Below are positions 6,207 to 11,702 of a DNA stretch of 11,702 nt, piece by piece. Made by a program: the position numbers and the translations under genes. This stretch comes from Planctomycetota bacterium (GTDB lineage: Bacteria > Planctomycetota > GCA-002687715 > DRQF01), in contig JACKGY010000028.1 of the NCBI GenBank assembly GCA_020639295.1, positions 1 to 11,702 on the forward strand, in the 5' to 3' direction. The notes under the pieces are model-generated. The model saw nothing but the letters and a program-made list of their open reading frames with translations. It made no database searches and was not told the origin of the DNA. The number at the start of each line of letters is the position of its first letter. Within the stretch, counting starts at the first letter, position 1.

Positions 6207-7027
6207 GCGAACTCAACGATTCGCTGCGGGTGCTGCTCCCGATGTTCTACCTGGCCGCGGTCTTCGCCTACTGGCTGCGGGTGGAGATGACCGACCGGCA
6301 GCCGAAGGGCATGCCGATCCTGGTGACCGCGGCGGCCCTGCTCACCCATCTCCTGCTCCTGATCGCGCGCGGCGTGATGCTGGGGCAGGCGCCCTGGACC
6401 ACCTACTACGACACGCTCTCGGCCCTGGCCTTCGTGATGACCGTCACCTACGCCCTGGTCGAGCTGATCAGCCGCAGCCCCTCGACCGGGCTCGACCTGA
6501 TGCCCTATCCCTTCCTGCTGGTGACGATCGCCTGCGCCTTCGGTCCGGCCCAGCCGCGGCCCTTCACCATGGGCGATCATCGCCACTTCGTCCTGCACAC
6601 GGTGCCGGCGATCGGCGGCATCGCGGCGATCCTGGTCAGCGGTCTCTACGGCATGCTCTACATCCGGCTGGAGAAGGCGATGCGCCGCAAGCGCTTCGGG
6701 CGGCTGTTCGCGCGCCTTCCGGACCTCGGCACCCTGGCCCGGATGAACTACGCCGCGCTCATCGTCGGCCTGGTCCTGGTGACCGCCGCGATCGGCTGGG
6801 GCGCCGCCTGGTACGGCGAGCTCTTCCGGCGCCTGCGCCTCACCGAACCGAAGATCCTGCTCACCCTCGTGGTCTGGTGCATCCTGCTCCTGCCGATCTT
6901 CGGCAAGCTCACCCGCCGCTGGACCGATCGCGCCACGGCGCTCACCAGCCTGGTGAGCATGCTCCTCGTGGTGGTCTCGATGCTGGTGACCTTCCTGCCC
7001 TTCGTCTCGTTCCACGGCCACAGGTAG
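6203..7027 (+). CDS. CcsA/HemX-family integral membrane protein (cytochrome c assembly superfamily)
   Basis: 274 residues from GTG 6203, with about eight predicted membrane helices (about 8-24, 37-55, 72-90, 100-114, 131-153, 183-203, 218-236, 246-268). Family features are LHTVPAIGGIAAILVSGLYGMLYI (131-154) with His132, a following cytoplasmic basic segment (RLEKAMRRKRFGRL), LPDLGTLARMNYAALIVGLVL (172-192), and EPKILLTLVVWC (215-226), the counterpart of the DPKE-W region. His271 lies at the very C-terminus. The tryptophan-rich WxWD heme-handling motif of true CcsA is not visible, which fits HemX/YpjD-like members better. Proteins like this sit upstream of hemA in many genomes. Bacillus HemX affects HemA levels; CcsA proteins export heme for cytochrome c assembly. 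Position between hemY and hemA supports a role in one of these, but which one is unknown. Confidence 0.83.
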   Translation: MSELNDSLRVLLPMFYLAAVFAYWLRVEMTDRQPKGMPILVTAAALLTHLLLLIARGVMLGQAPWTTYYDTLSALAFVMTVTYALVELISRSPSTGLDLMPYPFLLVTIACAFGPAQPRPFTMGDHRHFVLHTVPAIGGIAAILVSGLYGMLYIRLEKAMRRKRFGRLFARLPDLGTLARMNYAALIVGLVLVTAAIGWGAAWYGELFRRLRLTEPKILLTLVVWCILLLPIFGKLTRRWTDRATALTSLVSMLLVVVSMLVTFLPFVSFHGHR

Positions 7028-7031
7028 CGCG

Positions 7032-8273
7032 ATGCCGCAGTCGAAGTGGAACACGCTGTTCATCTACGGGATGAACCACCGGACCTGCGAGGTCGAGGTG
7101 CGCGGGCGCTTCGCGCTCGATGAGGAGGGCCGTCGCCGCACCCGCGTCCGGCTGCTCGACGAACTCGGTCTGGTCGAGGACGTCCTGCTCTCCACCTGCA
7201 ACCGGACCGAACTCTACGGTCACTGGGACGGCGAGGGTCAGGCGCCGGACGATGGCCAGAGCCTGCGCGAGCGCGTCTTCGCCGGCCTCGACGCCGGGCT
7301 CAGCCCCTACCTCTACCGGGGCTGGAATGCCTGCTTCCATCTCTTCCGCGTGGTCGCGGGCCTCGACTCGATGATCGTGGGCGAGAGCGAGATCCTGCGT
7401 CAGGTGAAGGTGGCCTTCGAGGAATCCCTGGCCGAGGGCGGCCCCGGCCGCGTCCTCACCGATCTGTTCCGTCAGGCCCTCGAGGTGGGCAAGAAGATCC
7501 GCACCGAGACCTCGGTGGCCAGCGGCAGCCTGAGCGTCGCGGCGACCGCGGTGAAGCTCGGCCTGAAGATCGTCGGCCAGCTCGAGGGCAAGACCGTCCT
7601 GGTGATCGGCGCCGGCGAGACCGGCGCCCTGACCGCGCGCCATCTGAAGGCGCAGAAGCCGGGGCGGCTCCTGATCCTCAACCGGACCGTCGCCAAGGCC
7701 GAGGCCCTGGCCGCCGAGCTGGGCGGCGAGGCCGGGCCGCTCGACCAGCTCCGCGACGCGGCCCGCGCCGCCGACCTCATCATCGGCGCGATCGAGCGCC
7801 CCGAACCCATCGTCGAGCGCGACGTGCTCGCCGGCGCCCCGCGCAAGACCCGCTGCTTCGTCGACATCTCGGTGCCGCGAAGCATCGCGCCCGAGGTGGC
7901 CGAGACCCCGGGCGCCTTCCACTTCGACATCGACGACCTGGCCCAGCTGATCGAGCAGGCCCGCTCCGAGCGGGCCCAGGAGGCGCGCAAGGGCGACGAG
8001 ATCATCGTCTCCGAGGTGCACAAGTTCCTCGCCAAGCAGCATTTCGTCGGCCTCGCCCCGCTCGTCCAGGAGATGCGCGACGCCTTCGACGAGGTCCTCG
8101 GCCGGACGCTCGCGGAGGGCGAGTCGGCCCACGCCTTCCGCGGCGAGGCCCAGCGCCTGGCCAAGAGATTGCTGGGTGTGTCGCTCGACACGTTGAAGCG
8201 CTCGAGTCGCACCCATATCACCAGGGAACAGGTCCGCGCGGCCTACGAACTCTTCCTCGAGGATCTCTCATGA
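7032..8273 (+). CDS. hemA: Glutamyl-tRNA reductase
   Basis: First committed step of the C5 pathway: NADPH-dependent reduction of glutamyl-tRNA to glutamate-1-semialdehyde in the cytoplasm. 413 residues, normal for the family. The N-terminal catalytic domain has YGMNHRT (12-18) and STCNRTELY (54-62) with the nucleophile Cys56, then HLFRVVAGLDSMIVGESEIL (103-122). The NADPH domain has VLVIGAGETG (189-198) and VDISVPRSI (277-285). A C-terminal helical dimerisation domain spans about 320-410. The first glycine-rich junction (SVASGSLSVAATAVKL) is typical. ATG 7032 lies 4 nt after the ccsA-like stop, with only a weak AGG at 7022-7024, so translation may depend on coupling. It pairs with HemL, whose gene lies further downstream. 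Confidence 0.97.
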   Translation: MPQSKWNTLFIYGMNHRTCEVEVRGRFALDEEGRRRTRVRLLDELGLVEDVLLSTCNRTELYGHWDGEGQAPDDGQSLRERVFAGLDAGLSPYLYRGWNACFHLFRVVAGLDSMIVGESEILRQVKVAFEESLAEGGPGRVLTDLFRQALEVGKKIRTETSVASGSLSVAATAVKLGLKIVGQLEGKTVLVIGAGETGALTARHLKAQKPGRLLILNRTVAKAEALAAELGGEAGPLDQLRDAARAADLIIGAIERPEPIVERDVLAGAPRKTRCFVDISVPRSIAPEVAETPGAFHFDIDDLAQLIEQARSERAQEARKGDEIIVSEVHKFLAKQHFVGLAPLVQEMRDAFDEVLGRTLAEGESAHAFRGEAQRLAKRLLGVSLDTLKRSSRTHITREQVRAAYELFLEDLS

Positions 8274-9208
8274 ACGACGCCACGCCCATCCGTCTTGGCA
8301 CCCGCGGCTCCGAACTCGCCCTCTGGCAGGCCGAGACCGTGCGCGATCTGCTTTCGCGCGAGGCGCCCATGTACGAGGTCGAGATCGTCAAGGTGAAGAC
8401 CATCGGCGACCGGATCCAGGACGTGAAGATCGAGCAGATCGGCCGCACCGCGGTGTTCACCGCCGAGCTGGACGCCGCCCTCCTCGCCGGCGAGGTCGAC
8501 CTGGCCGTCCACAGCCTCAAGGACGTCGAGACCGCCGAGCTGCCCGGAATGACCCTGAAGGCGGTGCTGCCGCGCGGTCCGGTCGAGGACGTGCTGGTGG
8601 CCCCGGTGCCCTTCGCCGAGCTGAAGACCGGCGCCCGGGTCGGCACCGGCAGCGTGCGCCGCGTGGCCCAGCTCCAGCGCCTGCGCCCCGATCTCGAGAT
8701 CGTGCCGGTCCGAGGCAACGTCCCGACCCGCGTGGCCAAGGTGGACCGCGGCGAGCTGGACGGCCTGATCATGGCCCGCGCCGGGCTCGTGCGGCTCGGG
8801 CTCGCCCATCGCATCGCCCATGTCTTCCCGCCGCTGGAGCTGAAGCCGGCGGTGGGGCAGGGAGCGGTCTGCGTCACCGTCCGGAGCGACGACGAGCGGA
8901 TGAACCGGATCGTCGGCGCGCTCAATCACGAGCCGACCTGGAACGTGGTGAGCGCCGAGCGTGCCTGTCTCCGTCGGCTCGGCGGTGGCTGCAACGTGCC
9001 GCTCGGCGTCAGCTTCACTCTCAAGGACGGACACTACGACCTGCAGGCCGCGGTCTTCAGCCTCGACGGCATGGAGATGGTCGACGTCGCCCTGACCGAG
9101 CCGGACGATGCCGATCCGGCGGCGGTCGGCAACCGGGTCGCGGAGGCCCTGCTGGCTCGCGGCGCGGGCCACATCCTGGCCGCGATCAAGCCGCGCGAGC
9201 GCGACTGA
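8270..9208 (+). CDS. hemC: Porphobilinogen deaminase (hydroxymethylbilane synthase)
   Basis: Joins four porphobilinogens into hydroxymethylbilane in the cytoplasm, using a covalent dipyrromethane cofactor. 312 residues. Visible motifs: LGTRGSELALWQA (9-21), HSLKDVET (81-88) with the catalytic Asp85, GTGSVRRVAQL (125-135), VRGNVPTRVAKV (147-158), AVGQGA (194-199) and the cofactor-anchoring Cys241 in LGGGCNVPLG. All key residues are present. ATG 8270 overlaps the hemA stop (ATGA), and GAGGA at 8259-8263 gives a good ribosome binding site. The end overlaps the hemD start (TGATG). The substrate-supplying hemB is not in the window. Confidence 0.98.
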   Translation: MNDATPIRLGTRGSELALWQAETVRDLLSREAPMYEVEIVKVKTIGDRIQDVKIEQIGRTAVFTAELDAALLAGEVDLAVHSLKDVETAELPGMTLKAVLPRGPVEDVLVAPVPFAELKTGARVGTGSVRRVAQLQRLRPDLEIVPVRGNVPTRVAKVDRGELDGLIMARAGLVRLGLAHRIAHVFPPLELKPAVGQGAVCVTVRSDDERMNRIVGALNHEPTWNVVSAERACLRRLGGGCNVPLGVSFTLKDGHYDLQAAVFSLDGMEMVDVALTEPDDADPAAVGNRVAEALLARGAGHILAAIKPRERD

Positions 9209-9951
9209 TGCGCCGGCCGCTGGAGGGCCGGAGCATCCTGGTGACCCGTCCCGGAGCGGCCGGGGCCGAACTCGCCCTGATGCTGGCCGGGCTCGGCGCC
9301 CGGACCGGCCATCGGCCCACCTTCGAGACCCGCCGCCTGCCGGCGGCGACCGACCTGGATCGCCGTCTCGCCGGAGCCCGGGGCCTCCTGATCAGCAGCA
9401 AGCGCGGGCTCGAAGCCCTGCTCGAGGAGCGTCCCGAGATCGATCGCGGCCTGGTCGCTCATTGCGTCGGCCGGGCCAGCGCCGAGGCGGCGCGCGCCGC
9501 CGGCTTCAGGGTCGGGGTCGTGGCCGAGAAGGGCGGCCTCGAGCACCTCGTCGCCGACCTGCTCGCCGAGACCGAGCCGGCGGAGCTGAGGCTCTTCTGG
9601 CCGGCGAGCGCGCTCTCCGAGGCCGGGCCCCTCCGCCCCCTCGAGGCGCAGGGCGCGGTCATCGACCGCATGCCGCTCTACCAGCCCCGATCGATCCTCG
9701 CGGTCGCGGACCTCGCCGAGATCCTGACCTTCGAGGTCTTCGTCTTCGCCAGCCCCTCGGCCCTGGAGGGGCTCTTCGCCGTCGCCGACGCCGATCAGCG
9801 CCGGGAGCTGGGCGGACGGGTCGCGATCGCCATCGGCGCCACCACGGCCTACGCCCTGCGCGCGGCCGGCTGGGAGCGGATCCACGTCGCCCAGCGTCCC
9901 GACAACGAGGGCCTCCTGGCGATCTGCCTGGAACAGCTCGCGGCCCGCTGA
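9208..9951 (+). CDS. hemD: Uroporphyrinogen-III synthase
   Basis: Closes hydroxymethylbilane with inversion of ring D to uroporphyrinogen III, the substrate of HemE encoded at the other end of the operon. 247 residues, normal length. The family is poorly conserved, but the fold markers are here: ILVTRP (10-15) at the start, MPLYQPR (155-161) with the conserved Tyr, FASPSALEGLF (180-190), AIGATTAYALRAAGW (203-217) and the closing RPDNEGLLAICLEQL (230-244). There is no fused methyltransferase domain as in cobA-hemD fusions. ATG 9208 shares its first base with the hemC stop (TGATG), the usual coupling. It is the last of the overlapped genes; a 78-nt gap follows. Confidence 0.94.
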   Translation: MRRPLEGRSILVTRPGAAGAELALMLAGLGARTGHRPTFETRRLPAATDLDRRLAGARGLLISSKRGLEALLEERPEIDRGLVAHCVGRASAEAARAAGFRVGVVAEKGGLEHLVADLLAETEPAELRLFWPASALSEAGPLRPLEAQGAVIDRMPLYQPRSILAVADLAEILTFEVFVFASPSALEGLFAVADADQRRELGGRVAIAIGATTAYALRAAGWERIHVAQRPDNEGLLAICLEQLAAR

Positions 9952-9965
9952 CCGGCTGGTCGCCG

Positions 9966-9996
9966 ACGGGCGGGAACGAATGCTCCGCCCGCCCGT
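9966..9996. repeat. Inverted repeat and direct repeats in the hemD-hemL gap
   Basis: ACGGGCGGG (9966-9974) is the exact reverse complement of CCCGCCCGT (9988-9996), giving a 9-bp stem with a 13-nt loop. The loop carries the start of a 9-nt direct repeat, TGCTCCGCC, at 9981-9989 and again at 9999-10007. No T-run follows. The structure may end part of the transcript, protect the 3' end of the upstream mRNA or bind a regulator. It separates hemL expression from the coupled genes. Confidence 0.45.
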
Positions 9997-10029
9997 GGTG
10001 CTCCGCCGCCCGGGCGATAGGATGCTGCC

Positions 10030-11307
10030 ATGAACGAGCTATTCGAACGTGCGAAGCGGGTGATCCCGGGCGGGGTCAATTCTCCGGTCCGGGCCTACAA
10101 GTCGGTCGGTCTCGAGCCGATCTTCATCGCCGGTGCCCGGGGCGCCTGGGTGACCGACGTCGACGGCAAGGATTACGTCGACTACGTCCTCTCCTATGGT
10201 CCGGCCATCCTGGGGCACGCCCATCCGGCCCTCAACGAGGCGCTGATGGCGGCCATCCCGCGCGGCGTCTCCTACGGGGCTCCGACCCTCGGCGAGGTCG
10301 AGATCGCCGAGCAGATCTGCGCGATGGTGCCCTCGGTCGAGATGGTCCGCCTGGTCAATTCCGGGACCGAGGCCACGATGAGCGCGCTGCGCCTGGCCCG
10401 GGCCGCGACCGGCCGGGACCGCTTCATCAAGTTCGACGGCAACTACCACGGCCACGGCGACGGCTTCCTGGTCAAGGCCGGCTCCGGCGCCCTCACCCTC
10501 GGGCATCCGGACAGCCCCGGCGTGCCGAAGTCCTGGGCCGAGCTCACCAGCGTCGCCGACTACAACGACCTGGCCTCGGTCCGGGCGCTCCTCGAGAAGC
10601 GCCCCGAGGACTACGCCGCCATCATCGTCGAGCCCATCGCCGGCAACATCGGCCTGGTCAAGCCGGCGGCCGGCTTCCTCGATGGCCTGCGCGCCCTCTG
10701 CGACGAGTTCGGCGCCCTGCTCATCTTCGACGAGGTGATGACCGGCTTCCGCGTGGCCCCGGGCGGGGCCCAGGAGCGCTTCGGCGTCCGGCCCGACCTC
10801 ACCACCCTCGGCAAGGTGATCGGCGGCGGGCTGCCGGTGGGCGCCTACGGCGGTCGCCGCGACCTCATGGAGATGGTGGCCCCCGCCGGCCCGATGTACC
10901 AGGCCGGTACGCTCTCCGGAAACCCCCTGGCGGTCTCGGCCGGGCTCACCGCCCTGCGCCTGCTCGCGGCCCCCGGCTTCTTCGAGGATCTCGAGCGTCG
11001 CTCCGCCGCGGTGGAGGAGGCCCTGACCTCGGCCGCCGCCGAGGCCGGCTGCCCGATCGTCCTGAACCGCGTCGGCTCGATGTTCTGCCCCTACTTCAGC
11101 GAGACCCCGGTGACCACCTTCGCCGAGGTGATGAAGACCGACCGGCAGCGGCACCGCCGCTTCTTCATGAGCCTGCTGGAAGGTGGCGTCATGCCGGCGC
11201 CCTCGCCCTTCGAGGCCTGGTTCGTCTCCTCCGCCCACGGCGAGGCCGAGATCGAGCACACCCGGGTGGCCGCCCGCCGCGCCTTCCGGGCCGCCCTCGA
11301 AGACTGA
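10030..11307 (+). CDS. hemL: Glutamate-1-semialdehyde 2,1-aminomutase
   Basis: A PLP enzyme that converts glutamate-1-semialdehyde, handed over by HemA, to 5-aminolevulinate in the cytoplasm. 425 residues, normal length. It has the family start IPGGVNSPVRA (12-22), PAILGHAHP (58-66), the PLP phosphate-binding VNSGTEA (109-115), FDGNYHGHGD (135-144), the DEVMTGFR motif (234-241) with Asp234 that contacts the PLP ring nitrogen, and the Schiff-base Lys262 in TTLGKVIGGGLPVGAYGG. GTLSGNPLA follows further on. AGGA at 10019-10022 with 7-nt spacing supports ATG 10030. It follows hemD by 78 nt that contain an inverted repeat, so it may be co-transcribed at a different level or have its own promoter, which I cannot pick out. 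Confidence 0.98.
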   Translation: MNELFERAKRVIPGGVNSPVRAYKSVGLEPIFIAGARGAWVTDVDGKDYVDYVLSYGPAILGHAHPALNEALMAAIPRGVSYGAPTLGEVEIAEQICAMVPSVEMVRLVNSGTEATMSALRLARAATGRDRFIKFDGNYHGHGDGFLVKAGSGALTLGHPDSPGVPKSWAELTSVADYNDLASVRALLEKRPEDYAAIIVEPIAGNIGLVKPAAGFLDGLRALCDEFGALLIFDEVMTGFRVAPGGAQERFGVRPDLTTLGKVIGGGLPVGAYGGRRDLMEMVAPAGPMYQAGTLSGNPLAVSAGLTALRLLAAPGFFEDLERRSAAVEEALTSAAAEAGCPIVLNRVGSMFCPYFSETPVTTFAEVMKTDRQRHRRFFMSLLEGGVMPAPSPFEAWFVSSAHGEAEIEHTRVAARRAFRAALED

Positions 11308-11327
11308 GTTCCGGGGCAGAAGAGTCC

Positions 11328-11355
11328 TTGTCCGGGCGGGGTCGGCCGATATAGT
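11328..11355 (+). promoter_or_regulatory. Probable sigma-70-type promoter for the small basic peptide gene
   Basis: TTGTCC (11328-11333) and TATAGT (11350-11355) are separated by 16 bp. AT-rich hexamers of this kind are rare in this window. The promoter lies 21 nt after the hemL stop and about 46 nt before the peptide start codon, so the leader would be about 40 nt. The -10 element sits in the loop of the inverted repeat at 11338-11365. Confidence 0.55.
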
Positions 11356-11365
11356 GGCCGACCCC
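11338..11365. repeat. Perfect 10-bp inverted repeat enclosing the -10 box
   Basis: GGGGTCGGCC (11338-11347) and GGCCGACCCC (11356-11365) are exact reverse complements around the 8-nt spacer GATATAGT. As RNA it would be a very stable hairpin 31 nt after the hemL stop, but without a T-run. As DNA it brackets the probable -10 element, a classic operator position. It may do either job or both. Confidence 0.6.
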
Positions 11366-11385
11366 CAGGGGAACGCCCGGGGATC

Positions 11386-11394
11386 GAAAGAGGA
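11386..11394 (+). promoter_or_regulatory. Strong ribosome binding site of the small basic peptide gene
   Basis: GAAAGAGGA ends 7 nt before ATG 11402. This is the best Shine-Dalgarno match in the window. It supports ATG 11402 as the start, although the frame is open upstream into the hemL region. Confidence 0.75.
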
Positions 11395-11401
11395 TCGAGA
11401 C

Positions 11402-11488
11402 ATGGCCAAGAACAAGCGCAAGATCAAGAAGGCGAACGGTGGCAAGCGTCCCGCCAACCATGGGGCCCGCCGCAAGAAGAAGTGGTGA
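11402..11488 (+). CDS. 28-residue extremely basic peptide, unknown; possible ribosome- or nucleic-acid-associated protein
   Basis: Begins MAKNKRKIKKAN and ends GARRKKKW. Nine Lys and four Arg in 28 residues, one His and no acidic residue give a very high pI. It has no hydrophobic segment or cysteine, so it is neither a membrane peptide nor a zinc knuckle. The size and charge resemble very small ribosomal proteins such as bTHX, and the KRP segment near the middle is loosely like theirs, but I cannot align it convincingly to bTHX, bL36 or bS22. It has its own promoter-like element and a strong ribosome binding site, and a terminator-like hairpin lies 69 nt after its stop. This full set of signals argues for a real and probably well-expressed monocistronic gene. 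It has no evident link to heme synthesis. Confidence 0.7.
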   Translation: MAKNKRKIKKANGGKRPANHGARRKKKW

Positions 11489-11556
11489 TTCTTATCCTCG
11501 CCGCCTCCTCCAGCTCGCCCCGCTGATCCAAATCCCCATCTGAACTCGACTTGCAA

Positions 11557-11599
11557 CGAAAGCCGGGGGTCGTCCAGACCCGGGCTTTCGACGGCTTTT
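11557..11599 (+). terminator. Terminator-like hairpin after the small peptide gene
   Basis: CGAAAGCC (11557-11564) pairs with GGCTTTCG (11583-11590). Inside, GGGTC pairs with GACCC across a small internal loop. The short tract TTTT lies at 11596-11599, five bases past the stem. The first stem plus a weak T-tract is plausible for intrinsic termination in GC-rich DNA, though the T-tract is shorter and further away than ideal. No other feature is visible in 11489-11556. Confidence 0.5.
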
Positions 11600-11658
11600 C
11601 CACGTCCGGAGCGCCGGCTGCCCGGCCGAAATCGAGGACGAGGCGGAGCAGGCACTCC

Positions 11659-11694
11659 GCGGTCCTTGTGAACGGTCCGACGGGAAAGGACCGC
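11659..11694. repeat. Perfect 9-bp inverted repeat near the window end
   Basis: GCGGTCCTT (11659-11667) and AAGGACCGC (11686-11694) are exact reverse complements around an 18-nt loop. The loop repeats CGGTCC (11673-11678), which is also inside the left arm (11660-11665). It could be the 5' part of a structured RNA or a regulatory site for a gene beyond the window. The 103 nt before the edge contain no gene I can support. Confidence 0.4.
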
Positions 11695-11702
11695 AGCGCC
11701 TC

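Noticed and set aside
11183..11488. 101-codon frame that includes the small basic peptide as its C-terminus
   Set aside because: Its first part lies inside hemL in another frame. The strong ribosome binding site directly before ATG 11402 shows the shorter product is the real one.
10039..11655. Long minus-strand open frame opposite hemL and the small peptide gene
   Set aside because: It is antisense to a textbook HemL and to a well-signalled small gene, with low-complexity composition and no recognisable motif. It is a codon-bias shadow.
11659..11702. Resemblance of the end region to tmRNA (CGACGGG) or to the SRP RNA loop
   Set aside because: Only a few bases match. The expected 5' G-run and the conserved GGATTCGACGGG of tmRNA, and the SRP GGAAG tetraloop context, are absent.
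1..11702. CRISPR arrays, insertion sequences, tRNA or rRNA genes
   Set aside because: No regularly spaced repeats, transposase motifs or terminal inverted repeats, cloverleaf-like segments or rRNA signatures were seen.

Overview
This is a very GC-rich (about 70% by eye), gene-dense bacterial window. It is dominated by one heme-biosynthesis locus and flanked by two eukaryotic-type Ser/Thr kinase genes. The organism cannot be named from the sequence alone. The GC content, a kinase joined to a formylglycine-generating-enzyme (FGE/SUMF1-like) domain, a kinase with a double zinc ribbon and a membrane tail, and the hem gene order fit a Planctomycetota- or Myxococcota-like lineage. This is inference.

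Layout. (1) Positions 2-436 hold the 3' end of a kinase/FGE-type protein. Its kinase C-lobe runs straight into the last part of an FGE domain, with the sequence normally between them missing. (2) Positions 603-2264 encode a complete Ser/Thr kinase with a double zinc ribbon and two C-terminal membrane helices. It converges on (3) a small four-helix membrane protein of unknown function on the minus strand (2288-2686). (4) Positions 2816-9951 form a tightly coupled plus-strand operon: hemE, a hemH-like gene, hemY, a ccsA/hemX-like membrane gene, hemA, hemC and hemD. All junctions overlap (GTGA, ATGA or TGATG) except ccsA-hemA, which has a 4-nt gap. (5) hemL (10030-11307) follows after 78 nt containing an inverted repeat. 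(6) A 28-codon gene for an extremely basic peptide (11402-11488) has its own strong ribosome binding site and a plausible promoter, and is followed by a terminator-like hairpin. The last 200 nt contain no gene I can support, but end with a perfect inverted repeat.

Pathway. HemA and HemL make 5-aminolevulinate from glutamyl-tRNA (C5 route). HemC and HemD make uroporphyrinogen III from porphobilinogen. HemE decarboxylates it to coproporphyrinogen III. HemY oxidises a porphyrinogen. A ferrochelatase homologue sits between hemE and hemY. Porphobilinogen synthase (hemB) and a coproporphyrinogen decarboxylase/oxidase (hemF, hemN or hemQ type) are not in the window. The CcsA/HemX-like protein may tie heme synthesis to cytochrome c maturation or to control of HemA.

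Most notable. The ferrochelatase homologue lacks the catalytic histidine and most N-terminal signature motifs but keeps the C-terminal Glu-containing signature, so it looks like a pseudoenzyme kept in frame inside an otherwise intact operon. Other points of interest are the 28-aa basic peptide gene, a perfect inverted repeat bracketing its probable -10 box, the collapsed kinase/FGE fusion, and a His-to-Ser change in the conserved HemE NLGHG motif. I see no CRISPR array, transposon, tRNA or rRNA gene.
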